Of a stretch of DNA of 64,000 bases, positions 22,857 through 35,625 are shown one piece after another (position 1 is the first letter of the stretch; each line of letters opens with the position of its first letter). The DNA is from Amanita rubescens (taxonomy: Eukaryota; Basidiomycota; Agaricomycetes; Agaricales; Amanitaceae). A program made the translations under genes and the position numbers. The notes under the pieces are model-generated. The model saw nothing but the letters and a program-made list of their open reading frames with translations, was not told the DNA's origin and made no database searches. The DNA is taken from assembly GCA_015039365.1 (NCBI GenBank), contig WION01000186.1, positions 1-64,000 on the forward strand, read 5' to 3'.

Positions 22857-23854
22857 TTCAGAGCCAGGTCAAATCTGGGTGGGTCTCCCCGAGGCCAGCC
22901 CCCTTTTAAATGCTTGTGGGCGTCTAGTCTGCAAAGTCTAAAATGCTGTTAGTAGTATGTCGAAGTTTGGTTGAATACAAGGGAGATCCGACACCTGACT
23001 TTTTCCAGTACGCGTTTTTCCATTGCTGTGAGTTGATAAAGTTTGAGTGATAGTGCATGTGATGGACTTCGCTGTGAACACTACTTATAGAAAGAGGTGA
23101 CGGTATTATAGCGTTGTTTAGTATTGCATGCTGACAACAGGATCTAATGATTCACTGACCCTTGCATACAAAGTTGCCTTTATCGTTGACGATACGGGTC
23201 GATGGAATCTCCGTGAATCTCCTCTCTACGGATATCACCGTCTTCTTACTATGGCAGCTGTGGTGGGAAAAGGGAGTGAATGAAACATTGACTAAACTGC
23301 CGGATGAAGAGACCTTGCTGTTGAACAACTGCCCTGTGCAAGACCTCGTGAAGCTGCAGGCCTGTATGCTACCGGCGATACCGGCTTGCCGGTGCCTCTC
23401 TTGGTGTGCGTTCCGCCAGGGTTTAGGATCCAGTGCACGAAGCCCATGTGGTAAGTACTAAGGACACCAGTTGCACCACAGATGCAAGACAAGATCTGCC
23501 CATGTTTTACGTCATCTTCAGTTTTGCGGGAGTTGCCCTCGATAACGCCATTAGAGTAGCGCGCGCTTGATCGAGAACTCAGAACACCAAAGAAAGAAAG
23601 AAAGAAAGAAAGAAAGAAAACTTATTTCGCGCATTTACTGTATGAAAAAAGGGGAAAACGCCGCAAAATTGGTATACTTTTAGGTGTTACACTCGTATCG
23701 TAAAGAGAGGAGAAATGAAGAATTCGAGATCGGAGTCGAGAGAGTCTAAGTTAGTGCCCAGTCTTGTCCTAACTATAATAAGTTCGGCGAGGCCGTGCCG
23801 TAAAGTAACAAGGACTAGTTGAAGAGAACAGCATGGAACGCGGAGCCGTGATTA
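22857..23854. other. Intergenic; (AAAG)n microsatellite at about 23,590-23,619
   Basis: A plus-strand frame at 23,162-23,461 has no recognisable domain. A clean AAAG tetranucleotide repeat of about seven units lies at 23,590-23,619. Nothing else is supported. Confidence 0.45.
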
Positions 23855-25763
23855 TTAGATATCAAAGAAAGGCCTCTCGTTATTCTGCTGCTGCTGAGCG
23901 AACGGGTTGTGGTGGGAACCTCCAGTTCGCTGAGCCAGGATGGCACGTCCGGCGTCAGTTTGGCCGTACCTGGAAGCCAAGAGTCAGAAACGCGCACTTC
24001 TCCATGCCCCAAAATCACGAACCTCAGTGTACCAATGTTACCGAAGGTATCTTGGCCATCATCGCGATTCGCAAACAGGTTTGCGAGATGTTGCTCATGT
24101 TCTGTGGCTTCTTTTCTTACTTGGACATTGACGGCAGGATGAGGACTCTGGCGAAGTTGAGATGAAGGTGTCGTGGAGGTCGACAATGTGGATAGATTAG
24201 ATGTGGAATGGGTGTCGTAAGTTCCGTGCAGATTAAATTGCGGTTGCTGTTTCTGAGTAGGTTGAGGGGATGGATTAAAGGACGATGGCGTTCCAGTTGG
24301 TTGGGGCGGAGCGAATGGGTTGTTTGACCTGCCAGAATCCGTCAGCTGGGATCCACAGGTAATCGTGTTAGTTACTGACCCAAATCCAGTGGGCTGTGCA
24401 GAAAGCTGTTGCGCTTGTAAAAATAGATTCTGGTGTTGCTGTTGTTGTAATTGTTGCTGTTGTAACTGTAGCTGCTGCAGTTGTTCTTGTTGTTGTTGCA
24501 TCTGGAGCAACTGTTGCTGGCGTAACCATTCTTCCTGCTGCGCTTGTTGTTGTGCCTGCTGTTGTGCCTGCTGCTGTTGAAGGAGGAACGCTTGTTGTTG
24601 ACGCAGATACTCAGCCTATGACGTGGGTCAGGGTCACGAAGGTAGGCCTATCATTGTAACATACTTGAGCGGCTTCTTGTTCAGCTTGTTGTTGATACGG
24701 GTTGAACGACGTGAACTGAGTTTGGACAGCAGTGAATTGAGGCTGTATCTGCGTGAGCTGAGGCTGCAATCCGACTGCGTAGGGTGAAGGGTCTGAGAAG
24801 GGGAAAGAGTTTGATGTCGAAGTCGGCGAGCTACTATCAAAATGGTTGAGCCATGATTTCGACCAAGTTAATAACGGACTCACAGTTGATTTTGCTCGTC
24901 AAACAGGGCGGCAGCATTGGAACTATCCACGGCTTCTTTTCTACGTCTCTCCTCCTCCTCGCTGAGCTTGATGGCCCGTTCAACGTCTCTGTCCTCCGCC
25001 GCCCTCAGTTCTTCCGCTGCATGCGATTTCTTGCTTTCTTCAATAGCACGCTTCAGATCTTCTTCATCCCGGTTAGGTCTCTTACTCGCAAGAGAGCCAG
25101 AGGGAACGGCTCCATTTTGTCTATTTGCGTTCTCGTCATCTTCATATCCATGGTCGTTCTCTAGGCCGATGTCGCCACCACCACGAATCATCCGATCGCG
25201 CATTTGCGCTCTCTGCCGCCGAGCCTCCCGCAGTCGTGACTCGTCCATCAAAAGCGCGGTGATGTCTTTCGCTTTTTGTCTGACGTTTGCACCTTGGTCT
25301 TTGCCGTCCTCATCGATGTACTGGAACTCTTTGAGCGTCTTGATTATGTACAAATTATCGCGGAAATAAATGACAACATTCTCCGATCCCTGATGCAAGC
25401 AATAATCGAGTACTGTCAAGCTCTAAGTGAAAATCAGTACGTTCGCCAAGTATGACGAGAACCGGAGCACCTTGAATACATGTCGCCAATTCTTGCCCTT
25501 GTCATTCAGCCGCTTATCGAGCATTTCCATGATCTCAACAAAGTCAGTTCTGAATGTCAGAAAGCGGATCAGAGAGGGTGAGGTGATAGATAAGTTTGGT
25601 CACTCAACTGGTTGTACGTCAGCTGGGCGATTTCGTTCATCTGAGTTCCCGATGGGCCCCATGGGTCATTAGACGTGGCATCGCGGACCTTTGCCTGCGT
25701 ATCCGAGTAACCTTTGGTGTAGTTTTTTGCCACTCGAAGGGCACCTTTCCCGAAGTGCTGCAT
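23855..25763 (-). CDS. ENT1: Epsin (ENTH domain, two UIMs, NPF motifs)
   Basis: Epsins bind PI(4,5)P2 and clathrin adaptors during endocytosis. Starting at the ATG at 25,763, the ENTH domain is built from several exons: KNYTKGYSDTQAKVRDATSNDPWGPSG, EIAQLTYN, EIMEMLDKRLNDKGKNWRH, TVLDYCLHQGSENVV and EFQYIDEDGKDQGANVRQKA. Two ubiquitin-interacting motifs follow (EEDLKRAIEESKKSH and RDVERAIKLSEEEE). Then come a long Gln-rich region (about 24,400-24,600), an NPF in SNNPFAPPQ, ANLFANRDDGQDTFGN, and, after a last intron near 23,985-24,036, a second NPF in HHNPFAQQQQ before the stop. Reading frame and splice sites are intact. The symbol denotes the yeast ENT1/ENT2 type, not a specific orthologue. 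Confidence 0.9.
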
Positions 25764-25867
25764 CTGTAGAGAATAATAGTGAGACGCAGCTGCGGCTGTC
25801 GGTTGTAGTAATAGTATTTATTAGTCAGCATAAGACTGGTGATGCGAAGATGATTACAATTTACAAC

Positions 25868-25939
25868 ACACCGATGGTGAAGCGGTTATCATGCTTGCCT
25901 TCCAAGCAAGCGGCACGGGTTCGACTCCCGTTCGGTGTA
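25868..25939 (+). tRNA. tRNA-Gly (TCC anticodon)
   Basis: It is 72 nt with no intron. The acceptor is ACACCGA/TCGGTGT and the anticodon stem is CTTGC/GCAAG around loop CTTCCAA (anticodon TCC). The T-arm CGGGTTCGACTCCCG is canonical, and a T-run follows directly as a Pol III terminator. It sits just upstream of the epsin start, on the opposite strand. Confidence 0.93.
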
Positions 25940-26044
25940 GTTTTTTTTGTCTAGTCACAACCACGCGTCGCCGCACGCCTTCATTGTCCCCGGGACCGAC
26001 GGCATGCTACTTACATCACCCTTCGTTTGCACCGATTCAAAGCC

Positions 26045-26741
26045 ATGGCAGTGAGCGCCTCTAGACCTCCTCACAAACGTCTTAGGACCTCCGCCTCTCC
26101 AATTCCTACCATCTCTTCCATAGACTCCACAACGTCACGTACAGCACCTGTCCCAAGCAAATCTCCTAATCCTCTCGGATGCAGCTCATGCCACCGCTTA
26201 TTGTCTGTCATGCAAGGACAGCTTCTTTTCTGCTCTCGGTGCGCGTATAGAAGCGCGTCTAAACGTCAGAGCAAACCAAATTAACAAATTCTATATCCAG
26301 GTGTTCTGCACCGACCTGCGCTGTCTGCTCTCGGACTTGCACCGCACGTGTTCCGTCGCAGCCACCCACACCCCACCTCACCTGGTCGCCCTCGCCTTCA
26401 CCTCCGCAGTCTCCCCGCTACCCTAACACGTCAGATTTGGAATCGGACGTCCACATAACGTTCAGCAGTAGTAGCACAGGAAAAACCGGCCATGTCACGG
26501 GCAAGCGCAGAAAAGCATCCCAGGACGATTTCATAGACCAGATCAGTAACAGCGACGGATCTGAGGACGATTATGGCATCGGACCCGGTTGCGGCCGCAC
26601 CGTCTGTCGGGACTGCAGCGTTGAGAATATCCAAAGGTCGATCATTTTTTTTCATTTCATGTCCGACGTTTTTGATCTCTGACATTTCCCATTTTCACGT
26701 GCAGTAATACGATATCCTGTTATGACTGTTACGGCCATTAA
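26045..26741 (+). CDS. Small Cys-rich (zinc-binding type) protein
   Basis: Three exons give about 190 residues. The start chosen is MAVSASRPPHKRLR (26,045). An in-frame ATG at 26,027 is possible. Cysteine pairs occur as CSSCHRLL, CSRCACSAPTCAVCSRTC and, near the C-terminus, GPGCGRTVCRDCSVENIQ, followed after a 68-nt intron by SCYDCYGH and a stop. Between them is a Pro/Ser-rich linker (SPSPSPPQSPRY) and GKRRKAS. The regularly spaced CxxC pairs at both ends suggest two zinc-binding sites brought together. It looks like a conserved fungal protein, but I cannot name it. Confidence 0.7.
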
Positions 26742-27374
26742 GCTAAGTATTATAATGCACGGGTACTCTTAGGACCTGCTTGCTTTATCCTCCCGCTAGG
26801 GTAATTAATCGCATTCTTTTTTCTTTTTTCTTTGATACCGTGATGCCAACATCTAGTTATCCTCGTTCCTCCAATGTACTGCTACATGCACTTGCACAAT
26901 ACGCCTTCTTACTGTTTAATTAATGTCACTGCTGATAAAGATCTTATCACTCTAGCATGTCATACTTATGTCGTGTGGGCGCGAGCGGTGATATTATTAT
27001 TACGAAACTCCACGGCCTTGCTCAATGGGGCCCAGGACCATGCCGTCATGCTCAAGGTCGCAGTCTACTACACTTGCGGGGATACTTATTGGGCATTTTT
27101 AGTTACGATTTAAGTTCTAGCTCCTGTTACAGGACTGTTAGAAGCGACACGAGGCCACATGTGATCAAGATCGTCGTTGCGTCACCGAACAAGGCCACCA
27201 CCAGCTGACTTTTTTGATGAATCTTAAGTAAATGCTACAAATAAGTCTATTGTGGGAAGTACCACGAATGTATGTAAATATGTTATGCCAGGTAATGCGG
27301 GTTGATGTCTATTGCTACATGGGCGCAGTACGTTGCGTTATAATCAATAATAACCGAGTCTCGAGAAGCGTCAT
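26742..27374. other. Intergenic between convergent genes
   Basis: No supported gene is present. The open frames at 26,874-27,208 lack motifs. Confidence 0.4.
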
Positions 27375-29624
27375 TCATTTATGGAACCGTACCCAAAGAC
27401 CGCCCTATTAAATCAAATGAGCATGACGACATCAAAGTTACTCGGGATTGCACCAACCTTGACATAAAGCGTTAGAGCATTGCTAGGCCAGATCTTTTCA
27501 GTAGCTTGTCGGCCTTTGCGCTCTTTCCACTCAGGAGGAGGTAGTGAACCTTCGGGCTGATATTCTGGAGCGAGGGAGAAGGAGGAAAATTGTTGCAAGA
27601 GTCGGATCAAGAAATATGTCAACTCGTTGTACGCATAATTTTGGCCGAGGCACTAACGATGCACGAAAAGATTAGCCTTTAGAGCGATCAAAAGCCATAG
27701 AGATATACTTACGATACGCGGGCCCGCGCTGAAAGGCAGGTACATGGTAGGATTGGCCAAGAACTGCGCGAGCCGATCAGGCTCCAACCATCGCTCTGGC
27801 TTAAACTCGTCTGCGTCGGCGCCCCATAGCGCCGGATTACGTTGAGTAAGTAGAGGGAGATAGGTAAGAATGGTTCCTGCTGGCATATAGAAAGATTGAG
27901 GTTCCGAGCCTGGATATGTTCCATCCGCGGGGGGTAGGACACAAGCGGATCTCGATTCGCGCACGTTCAAGGGAACCGGGGGGAATAGTCTGAGCGTCTC
28001 GTTGATAACGGCGCGCACTGTTGAATCGGAGTTATCAACCCTGTGAATATTTTCCTAGACTTGGCTGCGTACCGTATTTCATCTGCTTTATACTTTCGTA
28101 CGTAGGAACTTGATCGCCGCAGATATTTAAGACTTCGGCACGCATTTTTGCGGCGACATCGGGATGAGAGGCCATGAAGTAGGTAACAAACGTCAATGTG
28201 CACGACGTCTATTTATTTAATCGGCTTTAATAAGTTTGATATATTCCCACTAGTCGGTACTTACTGTATCCCTAGCAGCGAGGAGCATGCTCAGCAACTG
28301 GTCTCGAATGAGTACAGGGTCTGAAACGATCATCAGCGTTCCTCCCAGATGGGTATCAACGGGGCGCCGGCTCACCATCTGTGCTATCCGCCAAATGTTG
28401 CAGAAACGTCTTATCTCCTACGGGGCTGCTGGTCCCGTAAAATTTGGATCGTTCTTTTTCGTGCAGAGCCATTTTGACGAGGGGATCGAGCCATTCGCGT
28501 ATACGATGTGCATTTTCTTGGTTTCTATCCCGGAACAATTCAAATAGCGGCCAATAATAGCCAATCCGTGCTCGTCGTGTGACTTCCTGCTGGGCCATTT
28601 CAAACGCTTCCACGAACGAACCCCATGTATCTTCTGTGGCGGAGCCTTTGGGACCCATGCGGGTAGAACCTGGAACAGGTAGCGAAGCCGATAGCGTTTC
28701 GAGGTTCGTTCCAAATAGAAATTCGGAAGCAGCGTCTATCGAGAAGCGTGCGTATAAATCTTGCGCTTCGCACGCTTGATTGGACGATGAGAGGTTACAT
28801 AGTATCGACAACGTTTGCGACGTGAATTTCTCAAACGTATCAAAATCGGAAATACGTTCTCGGGCAAAAAAGGGCCGCGCGACGGCACGATGCTGATGTT
28901 CCGTGAGTGGCTGACCTAGCGAAAACGGGAACAAGGACAAACCATTTTCCATTGCTAATACACGAAAAAGGCATGAGATAGGAATTATCTGCGATAGTGC
29001 GATGCTTACCTCGTCATCGCGGTTAAAGATGCCTTGGCCTAAAAAGGTCTCCCTGCGCCCAAATGAGCATGACAGCGGCGATAAAGGTTTATTACCCACA
29101 TTCTCTCCTTTTGCAACTTGCCCCTCCAGAAGTGATTGAAACCGGAAGCAAGCGCGAATTTCGCGTGCTGCTGATCCATCGTTATGATCTGTCCGTGTCA
29201 AGAGCACTGTCAGTTTATAAGGCACGGAACGAGGAGTGTCACGAACGGTGTCAGTCCAAAGTATCCTTAGGTTAAGCGTAGTACTTCTGTATTCTTCGAA
29301 GAGGCGCAAGTATACGTCGAGGGTATAACTGTTCTTGAAGTCGCGCATCATCTGGAGAAGAATGTCGATATTCCCAGGCCATTTCCCGACGACTCGAGGA
29401 ATGGGCGCGGCACCTAGTTGCCGGGCCTCTCGGTGTTGCGATAGCAAAGTCCATTGTCTTCTGGCGATGGTGGACAAAATCATAAAGGAAATATACACTG
29501 GAAGGGAGAGCCAACCAGGATTCCATTTAGAAAATCGAATAACGGCGACAAAGGCAAGAGAGGGTACAGCGATGGTGCGCCATAGATCAAGGGCAAGTCT
29601 GAGACGGAAGTTGGAGGGGTCCAT
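27375..29624 (-). CDS. Cytochrome P450, CYP63-like monooxygenase
   Basis: A haem-thiolate monooxygenase anchored in the ER by an N-terminal hydrophobic segment (about residues 12-50 from the ATG at 29,624). Landmarks in order over about ten exons are ETFLGQGIFNRD, HRAVARPFFARERI (C-helix), LYARFSIDAASEFLFGTN, the I-helix oxygen-activation motif AARDTTS, the ExxR in NETLRLFPPVPLNVRESR, and FKPERWLEPD. The haem ligand loop FSAGPRI|CLGQNYAYNE is split by an intron, and the end is VKGGLWVRFHK. The Phe-x-x-Gly-x-Arg-x-Cys-x-Gly core is intact (FSAGPRICLG). The pattern is closest to the CYP63 alkane/fatty-acid/xenobiotic hydroxylases of wood-decay fungi. Substrate cannot be inferred. Confidence 0.88.
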
Positions 29625-31383
29625 TGTGAGGAAAGTAGTAGCATCGATTGGAATTTATAAAGCTTCGCGTTCGGGCACTGTAGTCATGCATCGTGATTTG
29701 CAAAGTCCACATGAGAAATCGGGAACAGTCGTGATGCGCAGGGTTGATCAGGGTCATCTATGTCGGAGTAAACAGGACCAAACCGGATATTGCCCTGAAC
29801 CGACCGAACCCACGTGTAATATGTCTGTCGGACGTCCCCGCATCAGTACTTTGCCCGAGCGCAGTGCCCGGAACAAAGGCTTTGAGGCGCCAAGCACCAG
29901 TGCGCCATGCCGAGGTCCCGTACAGACATACGGATGCCCGGCTATCTGACATAGGCGGACCAGGGCGGACCTGAACAATGGCCTTTATCGGTTTCCTGAT
30001 TCTTAGTCTGATCCCATACCTAAGCTAGTTTGACCCTGCATTCCCAACTGGCTTGTGAATACTTACCTCGCGGGTTTCACGGGCAGCATAATTCGGTTGT
30101 CGCCTGTGACCGCGCTGCGATAGGCTAGGATAGGCCGTATTTAGATGGTGCCGTTTGACAAGATCATTAGGTAATAGTCGTTTCAACATAAATCTGTTCC
30201 TGTTCCTCACGCCTCTGTCGGTTCCTCGTTTCCGTTCGGTCATTGCCCGGGGACTGAATATCCACATCCGACTTTCTGTCACACAACTTCCAAACCTGCG
30301 CTTGATTGACGATACCGAATACCGGAGGCACAACGTCCGAACCTAACTTGCGATGTGTAAACGTGGTACAAGGCAGGTCACGTCAATGTAGCAGAACCGA
30401 ACCTCATCGATATTGTTTAATCGGTCGGTCGGAGACAAATTCCGCAAGCGAAACCGTTATTCAATGCCTGGGTTCATTGGGCGATGCGCTGTCAATTAGC
30501 TGGGACGGCTGGAGATGTTCATTTTGAGGCCTAAGGCGACTTATTCCCGACATGTTGAATTCATCTGACGGCGCTCCCTGTCCATTCTGTCGGTTAGAAT
30601 CAGATTATCTACGGCAGATGATCGATGGCAAATGACCTAGGATATTTCCTTCTGGGTGTAAACGACTGGCTCCAAAATAGAACAGCGGAAACCTGGTATC
30701 GGACCATCTTGCTCTGTTTAAACCATCTCCTGATTGGAGGATGGGTCGCCGCAACAGAGAACATCAGCGCAAGCTGGAACTTTCATCCTTCCATAATTTT
30801 TGGGGACAAGAAAGAGATAATTAGTCAACTCTTAGTGCATCTCGCAGATGTCATGCAAAGACCGCCAACATCACGTATCGTATGACAAAACGCCGTATCA
30901 CCCTACAAATTCATCAAGACATCCTTGAATAGAATTGCTGTTCTAAAAGGATATTTCTTGGACGGTTGCGGTCGCGATTAGATTATCTGATGGTATGGAG
31001 ATGTGCTTAAATGACAACGTCCTTGCTGCGGCCGTTGACAATGTTTGTTGCTTCTATTCGGTTCACGGCAGGAGCAAACACAATCCGATGACACATATAC
31101 CACTTTTGTATGCGTGAAAGTAAGAAGCTTTCAAGCTCAATCTGTAACGTCCCAGTTTCGTTTCATTTACCTTCTCATTTTCAAACACCCGCAGGGATCC
31201 TCGATGTATCTCTTAACACCCCACATTTTCGGTCACAACTTGGCTACCCGTTTGACACTCATGGGGGTAGTAGAATGGGACCGTGATGCTTACTGCGCAC
31301 AAGAATTTAACGATGATATTAATAGGAATTCATAACTCATGCCAATACCTTTGTTGGGTAAGGTGGATGAATTAATTTTGGGT
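29625..31383. other. Intergenic, nothing recognised
   Basis: There are several short frames on both strands (for example 30,625-30,885 plus) without recognisable motifs. No repeats are evident beyond short direct repeats near 29,690-29,740. Confidence 0.35.
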
Positions 31384-32100
31384 CCAAACTCAGCATGCAA
31401 ACCTGTGCTGATTATTACATCCGAGCGCTGAGCGCTGGGCCATGAATGTCGTGGGCGTCTGTATTGAAAACGCTGTGCAAGGTGCTAATGCAAACACTAT
31501 TCACACCTACCATGGGCTCCTTCCCAACTTTTTCTTCGGCTTTTGTCAAGACGGTAGGGACTCGGGCCGCTGCCATTGCAGGTTTATAAGGTGTCGGAGA
31601 AACATTCTTGCGACCACTGCGCCCCAGATCCCTCTCGCAACTCAACCTTTCTCTCTGATTCCCTTGTATAGGATGCCGTCCGTGAACCGGCAGAGAGATG
31701 TCGACATCTGTAGGGGGCTTCGGAACAGTACGAGGCTACGAGCGAATGCCTTTCGCTGATCTGCCAGACAGACATGTCTAAGTCAGTCGTCTGGTCTATG
31801 TTTTATTGATGACCTGTAGGTGTCTCTGGAAGGTGATAGAAAAATGATCCGGGAGAAGCTGGCTGTTTATGTTAGTAACCGTCGACCGGACACTGTCGAT
31901 TGCGATATCAAAATTTTCGACTGCCTTGCAAGCGCTTTGAGTATCTGTGACTTCGAAAAGGTGAAATTTTAGATTGCCTCCCTAGCGGAATTGCTGGCAC
32001 GCCCAGGAAGACGACGAAAGACGAAAAAGAAATCTTCAGGGGGGTCGCGATGGCAACAGTAGTAAACGTAAAGCCATGCTGAGAGCATTTGCTGCTGTCA
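31384..32100 (+). pseudogene. Degraded copy of a three-member helical-domain family (copy 1)
   Basis: Pieces in different frames match copies 2 (41,704) and 3 (61,785). These are a 5' block with GTCGTGGGCGTCT, then FSSAFVKT/TRAAAIAG/GVGET, a DAVREPAERCRHL/ASEQYE block after the intron, and a C-terminal block ending ASLAELLARPGRRR. Stops and frame changes occur throughout, for example a stop inside the AAIAGL*GVGE segment. It is clearly the oldest of the three copies. Confidence 0.6.
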
Positions 32101-32239
32101 AGTCATGCTGGTTCGACGGTCAGTGAAAAGTACGCTTTCGCGATGCCAGAAAAACCTGGGGCGCTCTCAGTTCTTTTTTTTGTTTTGTTTTTAATCCTGA
32201 CTTGTAATGGACGTCCTGATTAGGGATAACCTCGTTCAA

Positions 32240-32300
32240 GTCTGGAGCTTCTGGACATTATGTAAGGCGTCATATTATATAATGTCCAAAAGCTCTAGAC
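32240..32300. repeat. 25-bp near-perfect inverted repeat
   Basis: The arms at 32,240-32,264 and 32,276-32,300 match at 22 of 25 positions around an 11-nt loop. All three mismatches are transitions. It lies about 65-125 bp upstream of the HMG-CoA synthase TATA-like box. Confidence 0.7.
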
Positions 32301-32364
32301 GAGAATGGGAAGAAGTTTGGGATCGTACCATGTGTCTTGTTTATTATTTTCTCAACCTATGGGC

Positions 32365-32370
32365 TATATA
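32365..32370 (+). promoter_or_regulatory. TATA-like box of the HMG-CoA synthase gene
   Basis: TATATA in GGGCTATATAACC lies about 60 bp upstream of the ATG at 32,426, with a pyrimidine-rich leader between. The position fits a fungal core promoter. Confidence 0.45.
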
Positions 32371-32425
32371 ACCCTGTCACTCTGCTTCTCACCTTATCCT
32401 CCGTTGCTACTTTTCTTTGACCGAG

Positions 32426-34072
32426 ATGACCATTTCCCTCACTTCCGCTGCCGTTGATATCGATGTGCCCCGCCCAAAAGATGTCGGTGTGCTCGCAATG
32501 GAAGTCTACTTCCCCCGTAGAGTTCGTATTCACGTGCCTCTTAGTTCACTTGCCCTGAGACTGACGTGTTTTATCTATCCAGTGCGTGTCTGAAGATGCA
32601 CTCGAAGATTTCGATGGTGTCTCAAAAGGAAAATACACTATTGGTTTAGGCCAAGAGTACATGGCTTGGCCAGATGACAGAGAGGATATCAACTCGTTTG
32701 CTTTGAACGGTGAGTACTTGTGTGCATGCGTCGTCGGGCTATCTTCTGAATATATGGCTTAGCTGTTTCCGGTTTGCTCGAAAAGTACAAAATTGACCCC
32801 AAGACAATTGGCCGTATCGATGTCGGAACCGAAACCATCATCGATAAATCCAAGTCCGTAAAGACGACTCTGATGGATCTCTTTGCGGAGTCTGGAAACA
32901 CGGACATTGAGGGTATAGACTCGAAGAATGCGTGCTACGGCTCCACTGCGGCACTGTTTAATGCCATCAATTGGATCGAATCCGCGTCATGGGATGGTCG
33001 ACTTGCAATTGCTGTTGCAGGTGACATCGCTGTCTATGCCGAGGGTGCCGCCAGACCAGCTGGTGGTGCAGGAGCCGTAGCCCTTTTGATTGGCCCTAAT
33101 GCTCCGGTTGTATTTGAGCGTGAGTCGATCAACTGTTGTTTTCGAATGCACTAACGCAATTTGAAATAGCCATTCATGGTAACTACATGGCCAATACCTA
33201 CGATTTCTACAAACCTCAGCTTTCGTCCGAGTACCCCGAGGTTGATGGACCAGTGTCCGTTGTCACATATATCGCGGCCCTTGATGCCGCCTACTCTCGC
33301 TTCCGTGAAAAAGTCGCACGGGCTACAAAGAAGGCGCAGCTCAACGGCCATGGAAATGGCGAAACTTCTGAAACCGTTTTCTCCCTCGAAGATGTTGATT
33401 ATGCCATCTTCCACAGTCCTTACGGCAAGCAAGCCGTCAAGGGCCACGCAAGGCTTATGTATAATGATTTCCTCACTAACTCGGAAGCTACCCGCTTTGC
33501 CAATATCCCCAACCGCGACGCTCTCCTTGCTATGTCACGTCCCGATTCACTTACGGACAAGAACGTTGAAAAAACCTTCATTTCTGCTTCGAAAGCTTCC
33601 TTTGCTCAAAAGACCAATGCTGGTATGGCTTGCTCACGCCGCCTTGGCAACATGTACACTGCCTCCCTTTATGGATGCCTTGCTTCACTGCTGTCGCAAG
33701 TTGAACCTGCCCAATTACAAGGCAAACGGGTCAGCCTTTTCGCCTTTGGTAGTGGTTGCGCTGCCAGCTTCTTCTGCCTCCGTGTGAAGGGCGATACAAC
33801 TGATATTCGGGACAAGCTTGACTTGATCAATCGTCTTGCAAGCATGAAGGTTGCCTCGCCGCAAGAGTTCGTTGACGCCCTTAAAGTAAGTGATGTGTTA
33901 CTATATTTATATCTAACGAATGCTTATTTCACCTCAGCTGCGGGAAAAGAACCATAATGCCTCCTGCTTCACGCCGGAAGGCTCCGTTGACAATATTTGG
34001 CCTGGCGCATATTACTTGGAACATATTGACCACAAATACAGGCGAAAATACCTTCGTGCACCGCTCGTCTAA
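32426..34072 (+). CDS. ERG13: Hydroxymethylglutaryl-CoA synthase
   Basis: It condenses acetyl-CoA and acetoacetyl-CoA to HMG-CoA at the start of the mevalonate/ergosterol pathway. Five exons encode about 460 residues: [20 protein letters not shown], then [48 protein letters not shown] (general base Glu), [16 protein letters not shown] (nucleophile Cys), [38 protein letters not shown], and [16 protein letters not shown] (catalytic His). The end is [41 protein letters not shown]. All frames and GT-AG introns are intact and the length matches the family. The last intron is 52 nt. Confidence 0.95.
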
Positions 34073-34261
34073 AGCATTGCATTCGTTATACCCACTTGCA
34101 TTCGTTCCTGTCATCTATTAACTGTTAACGTTAACTAATTGAGATTGAGTAACAAATAGGTAATTGGAGTAATTTAGGATTGCATGTACCCGCAAGTTGC
34201 GTCAACGATTATGAACGCGCCTGAACTTGGGTCAAGTTCGGATTAGGACGTCAAAGGTTTC

Positions 34262-35625
34262 TTATGTTCTCCCAAACATAGTTCCCGATATTTCTGACAA
34301 AACATTCGTACAATGTTCACCACATTCCTTAATCCAATCCTGTACCATTTTCGGTGAAATCCCCACTATATCTAACTCCTTCCTAAACTCCCGCCTGATC
34401 TCGTCCCTTCCGTCGTCGTCATGGCGTGTCTCACCAAGTTCCTTGTCAAAGACCAAACGTAGCTTCACCTTTTCCCAGTTCTCCCAGCACTCCACCCTGA
34501 CCGGATCCGTATCTCCTGGGGCAAGTGGCTCCTCTTCTGTAATCTCTGGACCAAGCAGGAACTGTGGGTACGTGTCTTCCCAGTGGGGTCGAGTACCGAC
34601 ACACTCCCAGTCGACGATTCCCGTAATCTGGTGTGTTGCCGGGTCGACGAGGATATTGCGAAGCGAAAGGTCGTGATGATGCAATGCAAAATTACGGGGC
34701 TGAGATGGGAAGAGTGCAAAGAGAATCGGTTGGAGCTTGTCCAACGCCTGAATAATGTTTTCCGCATCCTCGGCGAGGTCCTTGTCAAAGTCGCTATGTA
34801 AACGGGCATCTGGCGATAGTAGTAGTTTCATGTCTTCCAGCTCCGAAGCAGCTAGCGCGGCGATATACTCCGCATCGTTGGAGTACGGTCCGAGATCCCT
34901 AGGTACACGCAGTTTGCGCCCCCCAGCAAACATGTAGGGTGTGACGAGAGGACCGAGGACATGTTTCTCATCCTCCACGCGTAACACGCGAACTGGGGCG
35001 TTGAACGTATCAATCTCTTCACAAAAATAGAGAGTTCCAATCCCAGTGAAGCACCGTTGGCAGAGATCTCGAAGTCGGCGCACATAGCCCACGACGGACC
35101 TCGTCACCTTATTCTTAGTTTCCGGGTCAATGTCACTCCAAGCATCTGCCAGAGCAACCCTGGTATCTTTTCCATGAGGGTCCACTCGCAGCCAACCTCA
35201 TTATCTGAGGTAGAGCTATGGGCAATGATACGTGGTACTGGAATAGAAGTATGTTCCTGTAGGTAGGAAAGGGTCGCGACCTCGCCTGCGGTCTTGAAGA
35301 AAGGCTCCACGGGCGCGGTTGCGCGGAATATGTACTGAGGGGTGCCGAGGGTGCTACTACCGCTATTGGAAACGGTGATAGTGAACAATTTATTGAAGGC
35401 CCCTTCTGCGAAGAAGGTTGCAGAAATGTGATCGCCCGCAGAGAGCTGGAGGTGCTTCCTGGGCAACTGATTCAATCGCGGTAACATTGGGAGGCGAAAG
35501 CCAGCGCGGAATGGGACCCCAGATGCCAGATTCCCAGATAAATCGGGGCTGGTACACGAACTGGCAGGTAAGGCAGAGTTGAGGTATAATCTAGAGCTAA
35601 TACTCACCGTCTGTGGACTTGACAT
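34262..35625 (-). pseudogene. Aminoglycoside phosphotransferase (APH)-family protein, two frame breaks
   Basis: These are small-molecule or protein kinases of the APH fold, abundant in basidiomycetes. The start MSSPQT, a short intron, and FVYQPRFIWESGIWGPIPRW lead, after a frame change near 35,445 fitting one extra base, to FFAEGAFNKLFTI (lysine-region loop), YIFRATAPVEPF and WTLMEKIPG. A second frame change near 35,160 joins VALADAWSDIDPETKNKV. The catalytic loop FALHHHDLSLRNILVDP and the metal-binding GIVDWECVG are intact, and the end is ISGTMFGRT. Apart from the two shifts the sequence is fully family-like. Confidence 0.75.

Noticed and set aside
23162..23461. 99-codon plus-strand frame
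   Set aside because: No conserved motif, signal peptide or splice context. The composition is not convincing.
24320..24660. Cysteine-rich or valine-rich plus-strand frames
   Set aside because: They are antisense translations of the epsin poly-glutamine tract (CAG/CAA read as CTG/TTG on the other strand).
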